64,000 nucleotides of DNA from Fibrobacteria bacterium. Lineage in GTDB: Bacteria > Fibrobacterota > Fibrobacteria > UBA11236. Of this stretch, positions 9,057 to 17,458 are shown one piece after another (position 1 is the stretch's first letter; the number at the start of each line of letters is the position of its first letter). A program made the translations under genes and the position numbers. Below the pieces are notes generated by a model. The model was not told the origin of the DNA and did no database searches. It was given only the letters and a program-made list of their open reading frames with translations. The stretch is from assembly GCA_025360005.1 (NCBI GenBank), contig JANYDA010000007.1, positions 85,895-149,894 on the forward strand. The letters are read 5' to 3'.

Positions 9057-9512
9057 CTACCTGGGGTCGTCCGAGAGCGCGGCGACCACGGGTTTGCCGC
9101 CGCGATCGATTGTCAGCCAGGCGCTGTCGAAACGCACGGGAGCGTAGCCGTCCCGGAAGGCGCGCGCATGCCGGTATTTGGCGGGAATGGCGAAGGAGCC
9201 CAGCGAATCGATGTACCCGAAACGGCCGGAATCCAATACCACCGCAAGCCCTTCGCTGAAAGAATCGGCCCCATCGAACCGGGGGGCTATGACCACCTTG
9301 CCGGCCGCATCCACGTAGCCGTACTTCCCACGGATGAGCAGCGGCCGCAGGCTCTTTCCGTCCCTGCCGCGCGTACCGGGGTTTTCCAACTGGGCGGAGC
9401 CGGAGATGGCCGTGGCCACCAGACCGGCCAAAGCCCCCAGAACCAATAGGGCTCCCAGCCCCATTAAGCCATTCAGGAAGGAGAAGGGGCTTTTGGGAAT
9501 GAGGCTGAACAT
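9057..9512 (-). CDS. membrane-anchored WG-repeat protein
   Basis: 151 residues from ATG 9512; the frame is open to 9590 but the added residues look non-native. One transmembrane helix (about 14-38) is followed by two WG-type beta repeats, each with the G-x-Y/F-G-Y-x-D pattern (GKYGYVDAAGKVVIAPRFD, then RFGYIDSLGSFAIPAKY), and a third, partial one. WG repeats usually mediate binding and carry no known catalytic activity. It is divergent from the response regulator at 9835. Confidence 0.72.
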   Translation of the reverse strand: MFSLIPKSPFSFLNGLMGLGALLVLGALAGLVATAISGSAQLENPGTRGRDGKSLRPLLIRGKYGYVDAAGKVVIAPRFDGADSFSEGLAVVLDSGRFGYIDSLGSFAIPAKYRHARAFRDGYAPVRFDSAWLTIDRGGKPVVAALSDDPR

Positions 9513-9834
9513 CGGCGTTAGACGTTGATCAACCGAGATCAGGTAATTCCATCGCAGAGGATTTTTCCATAACCGGATCCCTGTTGGCAAACAGGTAGTT
9601 TTCGAGGGAACATGCGATACAATTTACCATAATTTAACCATCCAGACCCTGAGAAATTCAGCGCCGGATGAGGCGACACTGAGCAGGGTTTTTGGCTTCC
9701 CCAGACCCGAGACTGGTTTTCCGGCCGCAAGAGTCCTAGCGATGGAGAGTAATGAAAATAATACTACCGGGCGGCGAAAAATATAGTTTTCAGCGTGACG
9801 CCCCTGGTTGGAAGCGGAACGCGGACGCATTGCG
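9513..9834. other. 322-base divergent intergenic region
   Basis: It separates the WG-repeat gene (minus) from a response regulator (plus), so it should hold both promoters. The middle (about 9600-9640) and 9750-9795 are clearly AT-richer than the surroundings. A TATAGT at 9782-9787 and a TACAAT near 9610 could be -10 elements, but no -35 with correct spacing was found. No RNA gene or repeat was recognised. Confidence 0.4.
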
Positions 9835-10236
9835 ATGGGTACGGAAAAACAACCTACAATCCTGGTGGTGGATGATGTCGCCTCCAACCGCACCCTGGTC
9901 CGGGAAATCCTTAAAATCCACGACTACAATGTGCTGGAGGCCGCCGACAGCGAAGAGGCGATGCGCGTGAGCGAAGCCCACGCCGGCCATATCGATCTCC
10001 TGATCGCGGACTTGGTGATGCCTAAGACCAATGGCATGGTGATGGCCCGCCTGCTGCGGAACAAAAGGCCGGGCCTCAAAGTGCTCTACATCTCGGGTTA
10101 TAATGCGGACGTGAACGTCCAAATAGAGGTTTGGGATGCCGTGGCAAGCTTCCTCCCCAAACCCTTCAGTCCCAACGGACTGCTGCAAAAGGTCTGCGAT
10201 CTCCTGGATCCCTCCATGTCCGACAAGGATCGCTAG
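9835..10236 (+). CDS. single-domain response regulator
   Basis: 133 residues from ATG 9835; the in-frame TTG at 9808 is a weaker start. Acidic pair D13/D14 (LVVDD), phospho-acceptor D59 (LLIADLVMP), S87 (YISGYN) and K109 (LPKPF) complete the receiver active site. There is no DNA-binding or enzymatic output. It is the second orphan receiver within 1.5 kb and is clearly different in sequence from the one at 8439, so not a recent duplicate. Convergent with the IMPase-family gene. Confidence 0.9.
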   Translation: MGTEKQPTILVVDDVASNRTLVREILKIHDYNVLEAADSEEAMRVSEAHAGHIDLLIADLVMPKTNGMVMARLLRNKRPGLKVLYISGYNADVNVQIEVWDAVASFLPKPFSPNGLLQKVCDLLDPSMSDKDR

Positions 10237-10273
10237 ATCTCCACGCCGACCGGAGCCGCAGCTCCGGAGCCCC

Positions 10274-10335
10274 TAACAGGGTGTTGGAAAAGTCCCGTTG
10301 GCCGGCCGACGCGTTGCCATTCCAATACCCTGTTA
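10274..10335. repeat. 62-base inverted repeat between convergent genes
   Basis: Left arm TAACAGGGTGTTGGAA (10274-10289) and right arm 10320-10335 are reverse complements with one mismatch over 16 bases, enclosing 30 bases. The right arm covers the stop codon of the IMPase-family gene. The left-arm sequence recurs at 34964-34985 downstream of the Gfo/Idh/MocA gene. This could be a bidirectional terminator or a small dispersed element. Confidence 0.65.
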
Positions 10336-11142
10336 ACCCAATTGCAGGACTTTTAGGATGGAATCGTGCAGGATGCCGTTGCTGAAAAGCGCGTCCTGAC
10401 CGTCGATGGAAAATGGCGCGCCGTTGAGATGCGAGGTCCTGCCGCCGGCTTCCGTGACCAATAGACTGCCCACCGCCACGTCCCAGGGCTTCATGGCCAG
10501 CATGCAATAGGCTTCCATGCGCCCCGCGGCCACGAAAGAGCCTTCCACCACGGCCGAGCCAAGGCATTTCACGCGTTGTAAGGCCGCCGCCGCGCGCCCG
10601 CGGGATTGCAGGTTGCGGGCGTTCATCTCCTGGCGCTGTGCATCGGTATTGCCGATGTTGAAATCGCCATGCGAAATGATGGCCTCCTGCATCTGGTCCA
10701 CGGCGCTGACCTGGATTCTCTTGCCATTGAGATAGGCTCCTCCGCCCAGGGTAACGGTGTACATCTCTTCCAGGGCGGGCAGCCAGATGCATCCCGCGAT
10801 CATGTTTTCGCCCTTGCGCAGGCCGATGGAAACGCCCCAGAGCGGGAAGCCGCGCGAGTAGTTGACCGTACCGTCGATGGGATCCACGTACCAGGTATAT
10901 TCGCTGCCGCGCTCGACGGCTTCTTCTTCTTCGGTGATGAGATTATGGCCGGGATAGGCGGACGACAGGTGCTTGCGGATGGCGGCATCGCAGGCGAAGT
11001 CCGCTTCCGTGACCACGTCTTTCTCGCCTTTGAACCGGATGTCGCGCAGCGCATGCTGCATAGAGCGCGCCATGCCGCCCGCTTCTTCCGCCGCGCGGAT
11101 GGCGACGCCCAGGAACTCGCCGTATTTATCCTTCATTTCCAT
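10333..11142 (-). CDS. inositol monophosphatase-family phosphatase
   Basis: 269 residues, normal for the family. It has the metal-binding set E71/E72, the WYVDPIDGTVNY motif (D87, D90) and the second motif KPWDVAVG (D221), so a Mg-dependent sugar or inositol phosphate (or PAP) phosphatase is expected. It cannot be separated into SuhB, CysQ or histidinol-phosphatase types from the motifs alone. Cytoplasmic, no signal peptide. It stands alone, convergent with a response regulator. Confidence 0.9.
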   Translation of the reverse strand: MEMKDKYGEFLGVAIRAAEEAGGMARSMQHALRDIRFKGEKDVVTEADFACDAAIRKHLSSAYPGHNLITEEEEAVERGSEYTWYVDPIDGTVNYSRGFPLWGVSIGLRKGENMIAGCIWLPALEEMYTVTLGGGAYLNGKRIQVSAVDQMQEAIISHGDFNIGNTDAQRQEMNARNLQSRGRAAAALQRVKCLGSAVVEGSFVAAGRMEAYCMLAMKPWDVAVGSLLVTEAGGRTSHLNGAPFSIDGQDALFSNGILHDSILKVLQLG

Positions 11143-11339
11143 AAGATATTACTTTTCCCCGCAATGGGTGTCAGGACAATCCGGCAGGAACGATCGGCTG
11201 GGCGATGCTGCGAGGTGAAAAGCGTTCCCGGCTTCCAAAAAAAGCGCGCTCCGCGCCAATCGGCGGGACGACGGGGTGCCGGGGTGCCGGGGTTTTGCGG
11301 AACGGCATAAGGTTCCCAAATGGCACTCCACCGCGGCGC

Positions 11340-12185
11340 TCAGGCTAACTTGACCGTATCTCCCCGCTTCAAGCCGAACTTGCGGGCGGCATTGCCGCCA
11401 TTGACGGAAAGCTCCAGAAAACCGGAGGATCCGGGCACGGACAAGGGTTTGCCCAGCGCGGCCTGCGCATAGAAACCCGCCAGGGGAAAAGCCTTGCCGC
11501 GCACCTTCAGGATTAGGCCCTTGGCGGCGCTTTTGCCGGGAACGCCTTCCAGATCGCGCGGCGTCAAGTTGGTGATGGCATTGCCGAAACGATCCACGTG
11601 CACGATTTCTCCGGACACCGTCCCCCGTAACTTGTAGGGTACCGGGAAGGCGAGCTCCTGGAAATCCTCCTTGCGCTTGCCGAAGGATCCCATGGTCTTG
11701 CCCAGGCTCAGATGGGCCGCGGCCGGCGCGAATACATCCCGGCCGTGGAAAGTGGATCCCGCGTCCGGCAGGCGGTAGGCGGGATTCTCGATCACGCGGA
11801 TGCGGCCCACGGCGTCCGGAGAGGCCGGCTTAAGGGCGGACGCATGGTGGCGCGCCCCGCCCGTGCCGGGAGGCCCTCCGGCCAGGGCATAAGAGAGCAA
11901 GCCATTGTCGGGCCCGATGAAATGGCGGCCATGGGCTTCCGCCAGCAGGGCTTCGCGCGGACCTCCCACCCCCGGATCCACCACGGCCACGAAAATGGTG
12001 CCGCGCGGGAAGTACGGATAGGATGCGAGCAATCCGAAGGCGCCGGAGCGGATGTCCCCGGGCGGGATGTCATGGCAGAGATCGATGACATGGGCCTTGG
12101 GGTTGATGGAGGCGATGACGCCTTTCATGGTTCCCACGAACCAGTCTTCCGTTCCGAAATCGGTGAGCAGGGCTATGCAGGACAT
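11340..12185 (-). CDS. SAM hydroxide adenosyltransferase (DUF62; SAM hydrolase)
   Basis: 281 residues from ATG 12185; the longer frame to 12635 runs into non-homologous sequence. The N-terminal LLTDFGTEDWFVGTMKG, HDIPPGDIRSGA (with the Asp and Arg of the family triad), VDPGVGG, IGPDNGLLS and FHGRDVFAPAAA (His) are all hallmarks of the DUF62 family, which splits S-adenosylmethionine with water to adenosine and methionine. The fluorinase and chlorinase are relatives, but the D-R-H set seen here fits the hydrolase branch. It follows the DUF2341 gene after 40 bases on the same strand. Confidence 0.88.
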   Translation of the reverse strand: MSCIALLTDFGTEDWFVGTMKGVIASINPKAHVIDLCHDIPPGDIRSGAFGLLASYPYFPRGTIFVAVVDPGVGGPREALLAEAHGRHFIGPDNGLLSYALAGGPPGTGGARHHASALKPASPDAVGRIRVIENPAYRLPDAGSTFHGRDVFAPAAAHLSLGKTMGSFGKRKEDFQELAFPVPYKLRGTVSGEIVHVDRFGNAITNLTPRDLEGVPGKSAAKGLILKVRGKAFPLAGFYAQAALGKPLSVPGSSGFLELSVNGGNAARKFGLKRGDTVKLA

Positions 12186-12225
12186 GGTGCAAAGATAGTA
12201 TCGCCCGCGCTTCCGCGTCCGCAGG

Positions 12226-13929
12226 CTAAGGCGCGATGCGCACCAGGGTGGATCCGGGCTTCTGGGTTTCGTAGTCCAAGCGGATCCGGAACGCATTCCA
12301 AGGGGACAGGGAGACGCGCGGCTCGTCCAGCGTACCCCGGAACCAAAGGTCGGCGGGCGAATAATCCAAGGCCATGTAGTCGTAGCCGAAGCGCCAGAAC
12401 CCGGCATAATTCGATCCGCGGGTGGTGCCGGGATCGGAAGCCAGCTCGCGGCCGTCCACGAACAGGAATTGCCCCTGCGGCGACAAGCGGGCGGTGACCT
12501 GGTGCCAGGCCCCGTCCGTATAGGCGGCGGCGCTGGAAAGGATTTTGCGCGTGCCCGGGACGGATTGCCCGCCGCTAGGGACGAAAACCCCGAAGTGCAG
12601 GATGCCGGCATTGTCCAACCAGATATGCCGATCATTGTGGACGCTGGGGCCGGTACGCTGCGAGCCGAATCCCGCCAACTTGCCCGAGGCGCCCGCCTGC
12701 GCGCGGAACCAAAGCGAAAGCGAGAAAACGTTGGGGTTGAAGTAGGCGCGCGTGGCGGAGACCGCCTGATCCTTGCCGTTCAATTCCAGCCCCTGGTCGC
12801 TGATGCCGTCGGCGAATCCCGCATGGTCCAGCCCCGTGCCGATGGCGGGATTACCCTCGCCGGAAGCGTCCGGGAAGCGCGTCTCCCCGGTGGCGGCCGT
12901 TTCCCTTTGCAGGTGCCACGCGCCGGCATAGCCGTCGGCGGTGTCGAATACGGAAGCGGAGGCGGATTGGCCCGGAGCCCCGGGCTTGTTCCAATACATC
13001 TTCAGGAATTGGGCCGAGTCGCCGGGACGCAGGGTATCGGCGCGCACCCATACGGAGGCCTTGCCCGCCAAGGGATCCCAGCTTTCCACCTCGTACGCCA
13101 GGCCCTTGCCCGCGGCGTTGGCGAAGCGCAGGTCCAGGCCGGTGGATTGGGTGAAATCGAAATTGGATCGATCGAGGCGCAGCAGCAGGGGGTAGCCGAT
13201 AGCCAATCCCGTATCTTGTATGTTACGCGTATCGACCAGGATACGGGCCGAGTCCCCCCAGGCCTCATGCTTTTCGGATCCGGGGGCATGCGCCATTTCC
13301 AGATCGCCGAGGTAGGCGGGCGCATCCGGCACTACCGTCACGCCTATGACCTCCTTTTCCGCCACTGTGGGCGAAGCGGCGATCATCTTGAGGCTGAACT
13401 GGCCGGCCGGCACCTGCGGGATCAGGAAGACCCCGGAAGAGTCGGTGCGCACGCCTTTTTCCAGGCCGTACACCATAACGTAGGCGCCGCCCGTTGTCCC
13501 GGCAGGCAAAACGATCCGGCCCTGCACGTTGGAAGTGGCGCCCATGGCGGTGGTGCCCAGGTCCAGGTTGTCGCTGCTTCCGTTGACGCTGGCGCGCCGA
13601 ATGGCCCCGGTCCGGCCCGCAGCGGCTTCCAGGGCATAATCGCCCAGGTAGACAGAATCGAATCGAAAGGCGCCGCGCGCGTCCGTACGGGTATCGTCCA
13701 GCAGGCGCAGCGATCCCTTGGCCAAAAGTCGCGAAGTGTCCTGTAGATAATCGGCCGGGCGCAGGCGCACCAGCACGTCCGCCGCGGGAGAGCCGTCCGC
13801 ATTGGCAATGCGGCCGGCCACGGTGGCTTCCGTTTCGGAGGCGCCGCCCGCCAACCGCTCCGGGCCCTGGCAAGCGGCCGCCAGCAAGGCCGCCGCAAGC
13901 AGGAATCGGGACGCTAAGCGATCAGCCAT
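12226..13929 (-). CDS. lipoprotein with carboxypeptidase-regulatory-like, DUF2341 and LamG-like domains
   Basis: 567 residues. The N-terminus has a lipobox (LAAAC, Cys20), so it is a lipid-anchored envelope protein. Residues about 30-115 and 125-215 look like two transthyretin-like regulatory beta sandwiches (for example VAGRIANADGSPAADVLVRL). About 225-335 matches DUF2341 (YPLLLRLDRSNFDF, FLKMYWNKPGA). About 340-565 is a LamG/concanavalin-type jelly roll (AWHLQRE, SLSLWFRAQ, WHQVTARLSPQGQFLFVDG). Such proteins typically bind carbohydrate or surface polymers. The start overlaps the end of the TIGR02147 gene by eight bases, so the two are coupled. Confidence 0.82.
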   Translation of the reverse strand: MADRLASRFLLAAALLAAACQGPERLAGGASETEATVAGRIANADGSPAADVLVRLRPADYLQDTSRLLAKGSLRLLDDTRTDARGAFRFDSVYLGDYALEAAAGRTGAIRRASVNGSSDNLDLGTTAMGATSNVQGRIVLPAGTTGGAYVMVYGLEKGVRTDSSGVFLIPQVPAGQFSLKMIAASPTVAEKEVIGVTVVPDAPAYLGDLEMAHAPGSEKHEAWGDSARILVDTRNIQDTGLAIGYPLLLRLDRSNFDFTQSTGLDLRFANAAGKGLAYEVESWDPLAGKASVWVRADTLRPGDSAQFLKMYWNKPGAPGQSASASVFDTADGYAGAWHLQRETAATGETRFPDASGEGNPAIGTGLDHAGFADGISDQGLELNGKDQAVSATRAYFNPNVFSLSLWFRAQAGASGKLAGFGSQRTGPSVHNDRHIWLDNAGILHFGVFVPSGGQSVPGTRKILSSAAAYTDGAWHQVTARLSPQGQFLFVDGRELASDPGTTRGSNYAGFWRFGYDYMALDYSPADLWFRGTLDEPRVSLSPWNAFRIRLDYETQKPGSTLVRIAP

Positions 13930-14806
13930 GCTTGGCCCCGGATTTGGAAAGCGGGAACAATTGCAGGTTGAGCTGGTAGACGGAATCGGCGCCCTTTTCC
14001 TTTTCGATGTCCTTCATGAGCTCGCGCCGGAAGGAGCGGATCCGCTCTTCGTAATGCTTGTACCGCGACCGGGGTATGCTGAAGGTTACTGTGGACAGGT
14101 TGCGCACGTCCGCGCGGAAGCGATCGATGGCGCCTTTGGCGAGGTCCAGACCCTCCAGCACGAAATTGTTAGCTTGCAAAGCCGCATTGCCGTAGCCGGT
14201 GGTGATGAGCGTATGCTTCACCTTGTATTTCCCCGCCGGCGTCCTCTCCACGAATCCCAGCTTCTCCAACAGTTCCACTCCCATCCTGGCTTCTTGGGGC
14301 TTGATGGGCGGCTCCAGCAGCTTGCCCAGCTTCTCCGCATCGCCATCGTAGTCCTGGCAAACCAACAGCTCCCGCAAGGCCGAATAATACCATTTGCTGT
14401 AGAACTCGTACTGATGCAACTCCACCGGCTTGACCTCGGTCTTGCGCAGGGCCATCAGCTTCTCGTAATAATGCTTGCGCTCAAGATGGGAAGGCGCCTG
14501 ATTGAACAGCACCAAGTTCTCGAAATAGGCGGATTGCTTTTTATCCAGCTTGAGGATGGCTGACAGCTTGAAGATCATGGACAGGGAGATGTCGCGCTTG
14601 CCCTTGATGATCTTGGAAAACAGCCCAGGATCGAAGCGGCCTTCCCGGCCGATGAAGCGGTGCGAGAATTTCTTATCGACTGCTTTGCGGCCGCGGTAAT
14701 ACGCGTCCAGGTATTGGCGGTAATCCAGGAAGGCGAAGATGTCGGCGCCGGCCGTGTTTGCCGGGTTGGTTTTGTGGAAGGGATCCGCGGGTTCGGGCTT
14801 GCTCAT
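13922..14806 (-). CDS. TIGR02147-family protein
   Basis: 294 residues, typical length for this family, first defined from paralogues in Fibrobacter succinogenes. It has the family opening (IFAFLDYRQYLDAYYRGRK), a helix-turn-helix-like segment at about 45-85 (RFDPGLFSKIIKGKRDISL) and later KHYYEKLMALR and FYSKWYYSALREL. The N-terminal helices suggest DNA binding, and the genes are often found next to surface-protein genes, as here. The next gene, a DUF2341 lipoprotein, starts inside its last codons, so a role in controlling that gene is plausible but inferred. Confidence 0.85.
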   Translation of the reverse strand: MSKPEPADPFHKTNPANTAGADIFAFLDYRQYLDAYYRGRKAVDKKFSHRFIGREGRFDPGLFSKIIKGKRDISLSMIFKLSAILKLDKKQSAYFENLVLFNQAPSHLERKHYYEKLMALRKTEVKPVELHQYEFYSKWYYSALRELLVCQDYDGDAEKLGKLLEPPIKPQEARMGVELLEKLGFVERTPAGKYKVKHTLITTGYGNAALQANNFVLEGLDLAKGAIDRFRADVRNLSTVTFSIPRSRYKHYEERIRSFRRELMKDIEKEKGADSVYQLNLQLFPLSKSGAKHG

Positions 14807-14893
14807 TTCGGTTCCGGCGGCCTCTTCCGGTCAGGGGAGGCGGACTAAGGGTAAATGTAGGACAGGATGATCGCAACCGCCGCCGCAATCCTT

Positions 14894-14914
14894 CCGTAGA
14901 CGTTTTGGCTACGG
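14894..14914. repeat. 21-nt hairpin repeat, copy 1
   Basis: CCGTAG (14894-14899) pairs with CTACGG (14909-14914) around a nine-base loop. It matches copy 2 at 19142-19162 with one difference in the loop. The CTACGG arm supplies the stop codon of the decayed di-haem peroxidase gene on the minus strand. Confidence 0.7.
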
Positions 14915-15375
14915 TAGGCGGGCCCGCGCACGGTTCCGCCCCAGTCCGCTCCCGGCATCGCCATCGTCCAGTTGGCGCAGGAAGGCGGCCAATTGCCTTT
15001 TTTCCTCCCCGCTCAATTGCGAGGTCCTGCCATGCCTATCCTGCGGGTTGGCCTGGCCGAGTACCGCTTCCAAGGTGGGCGCGGAGCCGTCGTGCAAATA
15101 GGGGCCGGATTCCCACAGGCCCTTCAGGGTAGGCGTGTCCAAGCCCGGCAGGGTGTCCCCAGGCGGTGGCCGGAAGAGGCTTTAAGCGTTCCCACGTCGT
15201 GCAACAGGAAGCCCTGCGCCGTGAGGACATCCCCGTCCTTTAGATTGCCGGCGGAGGCTGCGCCGCTATTGCCGCCATCGCCGGTTTCCCCGGACAAAGC
15301 GGCGGCGGGCAAATGCGAATCCGTATAGGCGGGAGCGATATGGTTCCGGTTTTCCGTAGTCTGGAATTTAGTTAG
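14909..15375 (-). pseudogene. remnant of a di-haem cytochrome c peroxidase/MauG-family gene
   Basis: On the minus strand two frames join into one familiar C-terminus. Frame one (15375-about 15155) reads TTENRNHIAPAYTDSHL and on to FLLHDVGTLKASSGHRLG. Frame two (about 15150-14909) reads LDTPTLKGLWESGPYLHDG and then DRHGRTSQLSGEEKRQLAAFL. Di-haem peroxidases end in exactly this order (TPTLRGLW...PYLHDGSA...LT..E...L.A.L). A one-base shift near 15148-15158 breaks the frame, a stop at 15376-15378 cuts the 5' end, and no CxxCH haem sites remain. So both the electron-transfer domain and the start are missing. A sequencing error could explain the shift but not the missing N-terminus. Confidence 0.75.
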
Positions 15376-15384
15376 TCAACTAAC
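15371..15384. promoter_or_regulatory. operator-like palindrome
   Basis: GTTAGT and ACTAAC form a perfect inverted repeat around a CA spacer in an AT-rich patch. It resembles binding sites of dimeric repressors such as TetR-family proteins, but no such regulator is encoded nearby. It overlaps the truncated end of the di-haem peroxidase remnant, so it may be a relic. Confidence 0.35.
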
Positions 15385-15467
15385 AATAACTGAAGGCAAA
15401 AAAAACGTCAACTCGCCCTGGGTCGGTGAACTTCGCCAAGCTCCAGGGGCGGGACCCAATGGCATCA

Positions 15468-17069
15468 TCAGCGCGCCGCTTCCGCGCCGTCCAGGCGATA
15501 CGCCGGCACCGGGCTCAAGCCCGTCGCGGGTTCCCCGACCACGAAAGGTCCATGCGACCCGTACAGGAACCTTCCCCCCTTGCCTGCCCGGGTCGTCGGA
15601 GCCACCCTACCAGCGGACGTGGATATCAGGGCCACAGCGCCCGCCAAGTTGCCGTCCCGTTTGTGCCAGATTGCAAAGGGACTCGTGAGAGGACCGGACT
15701 GGATTTGGATGGGGGCGATCAGCCGGTATCCCGAAACATCGGAATCAAGGAGAATTCCGGGACGCGAGTCCTGGCCGGCGACGCTGAATTTCACTCGGGT
15801 CAGGGTCAGATTCCGGACATGCCGGGCATACAGGCCATAGGCGGGCATGTTCGTCTTGAACATGTCGGCTTGGGGATATGCGCTCTCGTATTCGGGTGGA
15901 ACCGAATTCGCAGCGCCCGCCCCGGTAACTCCGCCCTTGTACTGGATATCGATGTCTTCCAAGGTCACTCCGTCGATCATATGGCCGGGCACCCCGCTGA
16001 AAAAGGACCCGACAGAGTTGGTGGTGCCGGTAGCCCGGATGTTCCGGAAGACGATGTTGCTCATGCTTCCTGTCTGGAGTCCCGTCATGCCGCGCAGGCG
16101 CGAGCCCAGGCGCAGGCTGAGTGGCGTGGCCGAGGCCTTGATGACGATGTTCTCGAAGGTCACATTGTCGACCACGGCCCCATCCACGGTAAAAAGGCAC
16201 AAGGCGCCCGAGGAAGTCCGGTTCACGACGCAATTGCGGATGGTGACGTTCTTCATCCCGCCGTAGGTCTCCGTGCCCAGCTTGAAGGCTGACCAGCGGG
16301 TGTCCTCGACCACGCAATCGGATATGAGGATGTCCTCGTTGGCATCTCCGACGGCCATGGATTTGAAGCAGATGGCGTCGTCGCCGGAAGTGAAATGGGA
16401 GCGGGTCATGACCATGTGCTTGCAATCATCGATGTCGATGCCGTCCTGGTTCACCTGCCCGTTCTGGCTATTGACGATGAGGCTGTCGATGGCGATATGC
16501 CGGCAACCGGACAGGAAGGTGGTCCAATAGGCGGAATTGATGAAAGAGACATCGCGGATGGCAAGGGTGTCGCAGTCCATGAAACGCGCCAACCGCGGCC
16601 GCTGGCCATCGTTGCCGGGCCAATGGAAGCTCGTTGAGGTATTTCCGTCCACGGTGCCTCCTCCGGTCACGGAGATGTTCTTCGCCCCTTCCGCGAACAG
16701 GAAGCTGTAGGGCTCGGAGCAACGGTAACATTTACGTTTCCCCGTGATGGCGGGATAGTCGGCCTTGTTCCGGCTTCCCAGCAGCACGGCGCCCTTTTCA
16801 ATCCGCAATTCGATCCCGTCCTTAAGCGTCACGGTGCCGGACAGGAAGGTCCCGGAGGCCAGTTTGACCGTGCCTCCCCCGGATTGGGAACAATCGTCGA
16901 TGGCCTTCTGGATGGCGGCGGTATTCATGGTCCTGCCGTCGCCTTTGGCTCCGTAGGCAGTAACGTCACAGACCTTGCCGGCCGACTGCGAAAAGACCAC
17001 GGCAGGGCCCGCACCCGAAAGGAGAGCGCAGTGGATCAAGATCATGGCAAACCGCTGGCGGGAACCCAT
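15468..17069 (-). CDS. exported glycoside hydrolase family 28 (polygalacturonase-like)
   Basis: 533 residues from ATG 17069, which begins a good signal peptide (hydrophobic core ILIHCALLSGAGPAVV, cleavage after about residue 29); the longer frame to 17111 starts with TTG and lacks one. The right-handed beta-helix repeats are clear, with the GH28 acid residues in NQDGIDIDD (207-215) and SGDDAICFKS (228-237) and a later KLGTET (263-268). The expected GHG motif after the second pair is not obvious, so substrate and activity are uncertain; pectin or rhamnogalacturonan hydrolysis is the family norm. About 80 N-terminal residues carry the pectate-lyase-like cap (VTAYGAKGDGRTMNTAAIQ). It starts 39 bases after the truncated LVIVD-type gene. 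Confidence 0.83.
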   Translation of the reverse strand: MGSRQRFAMILIHCALLSGAGPAVVFSQSAGKVCDVTAYGAKGDGRTMNTAAIQKAIDDCSQSGGGTVKLASGTFLSGTVTLKDGIELRIEKGAVLLGSRNKADYPAITGKRKCYRCSEPYSFLFAEGAKNISVTGGGTVDGNTSTSFHWPGNDGQRPRLARFMDCDTLAIRDVSFINSAYWTTFLSGCRHIAIDSLIVNSQNGQVNQDGIDIDDCKHMVMTRSHFTSGDDAICFKSMAVGDANEDILISDCVVEDTRWSAFKLGTETYGGMKNVTIRNCVVNRTSSGALCLFTVDGAVVDNVTFENIVIKASATPLSLRLGSRLRGMTGLQTGSMSNIVFRNIRATGTTNSVGSFFSGVPGHMIDGVTLEDIDIQYKGGVTGAGAANSVPPEYESAYPQADMFKTNMPAYGLYARHVRNLTLTRVKFSVAGQDSRPGILLDSDVSGYRLIAPIQIQSGPLTSPFAIWHKRDGNLAGAVALISTSAGRVAPTTRAGKGGRFLYGSHGPFVVGEPATGLSPVPAYRLDGAEAAR

Positions 17070-17107
17070 CGCCAGGCGGCCCCGAAGTGGACAAGGAATA
17101 TTGGGAT

Positions 17108-17458
17108 TCAATTCAACCCCCCGCTTAAGATTAATATGGGATTGCGGGGATTGCTGATGTCCCAGAACGACAACCCGCCCCCGCGCACGCCGCTATCCCT
17201 GGCGTAGATGACGAAGAGGTAGCCATCGTACATGGTCACGTTCCCGTGCCCGCAATCCTTGCTTGCGATGGTGCTGATGGGTTTGAATAAATCCCCGCTA
17301 TGGAAAGCCATGCGGGGCATTCCCGGACCGGTGGCTGCGGAAGCGGTCACGGTGGTTGCCAGGATAGAAAAGGCGACAACCGAGGTAACGGCGGCCGCGG
17401 CCGCAGAGACCGCCGCGGCCGGACTGGATGCGCTTGCGCGTAGGCTTGGTGATCTCAT
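17108..17458 (-). CDS. truncated LVIVD-repeat-like exported protein
   Basis: 116 residues. An Ala-rich hydrophobic segment (about 12-42) could be a signal peptide. Residues about 70-110 fit a single LVIVD-type beta-propeller repeat (HGNVTMYDGYLFVIY, then GGLSFWDISNPRNPILI). Full LVIVD proteins carry several such repeats, and here the frame stops directly after the first. It is ATGA-coupled to the PQQ-type dehydrogenase upstream and followed by GH28. Probably the stump of a longer gene whose remainder was lost when GH28 came to lie next to it. Confidence 0.5.
   Translation of the reverse strand: MRSPSLRASASSPAAAVSAAAAAVTSVVAFSILATTVTASAATGPGMPRMAFHSGDLFKPISTIASKDCGHGNVTMYDGYLFVIYARDSGVRGGGLSFWDISNPRNPILILSGGLN

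Noticed and set aside
12186..12635. N-terminal extension of the SAM hydrolase frame by 150 codons
   Set aside because: The extension is the other-frame shadow of the DUF2341/LamG gene; the true fold begins at ATG 12185.
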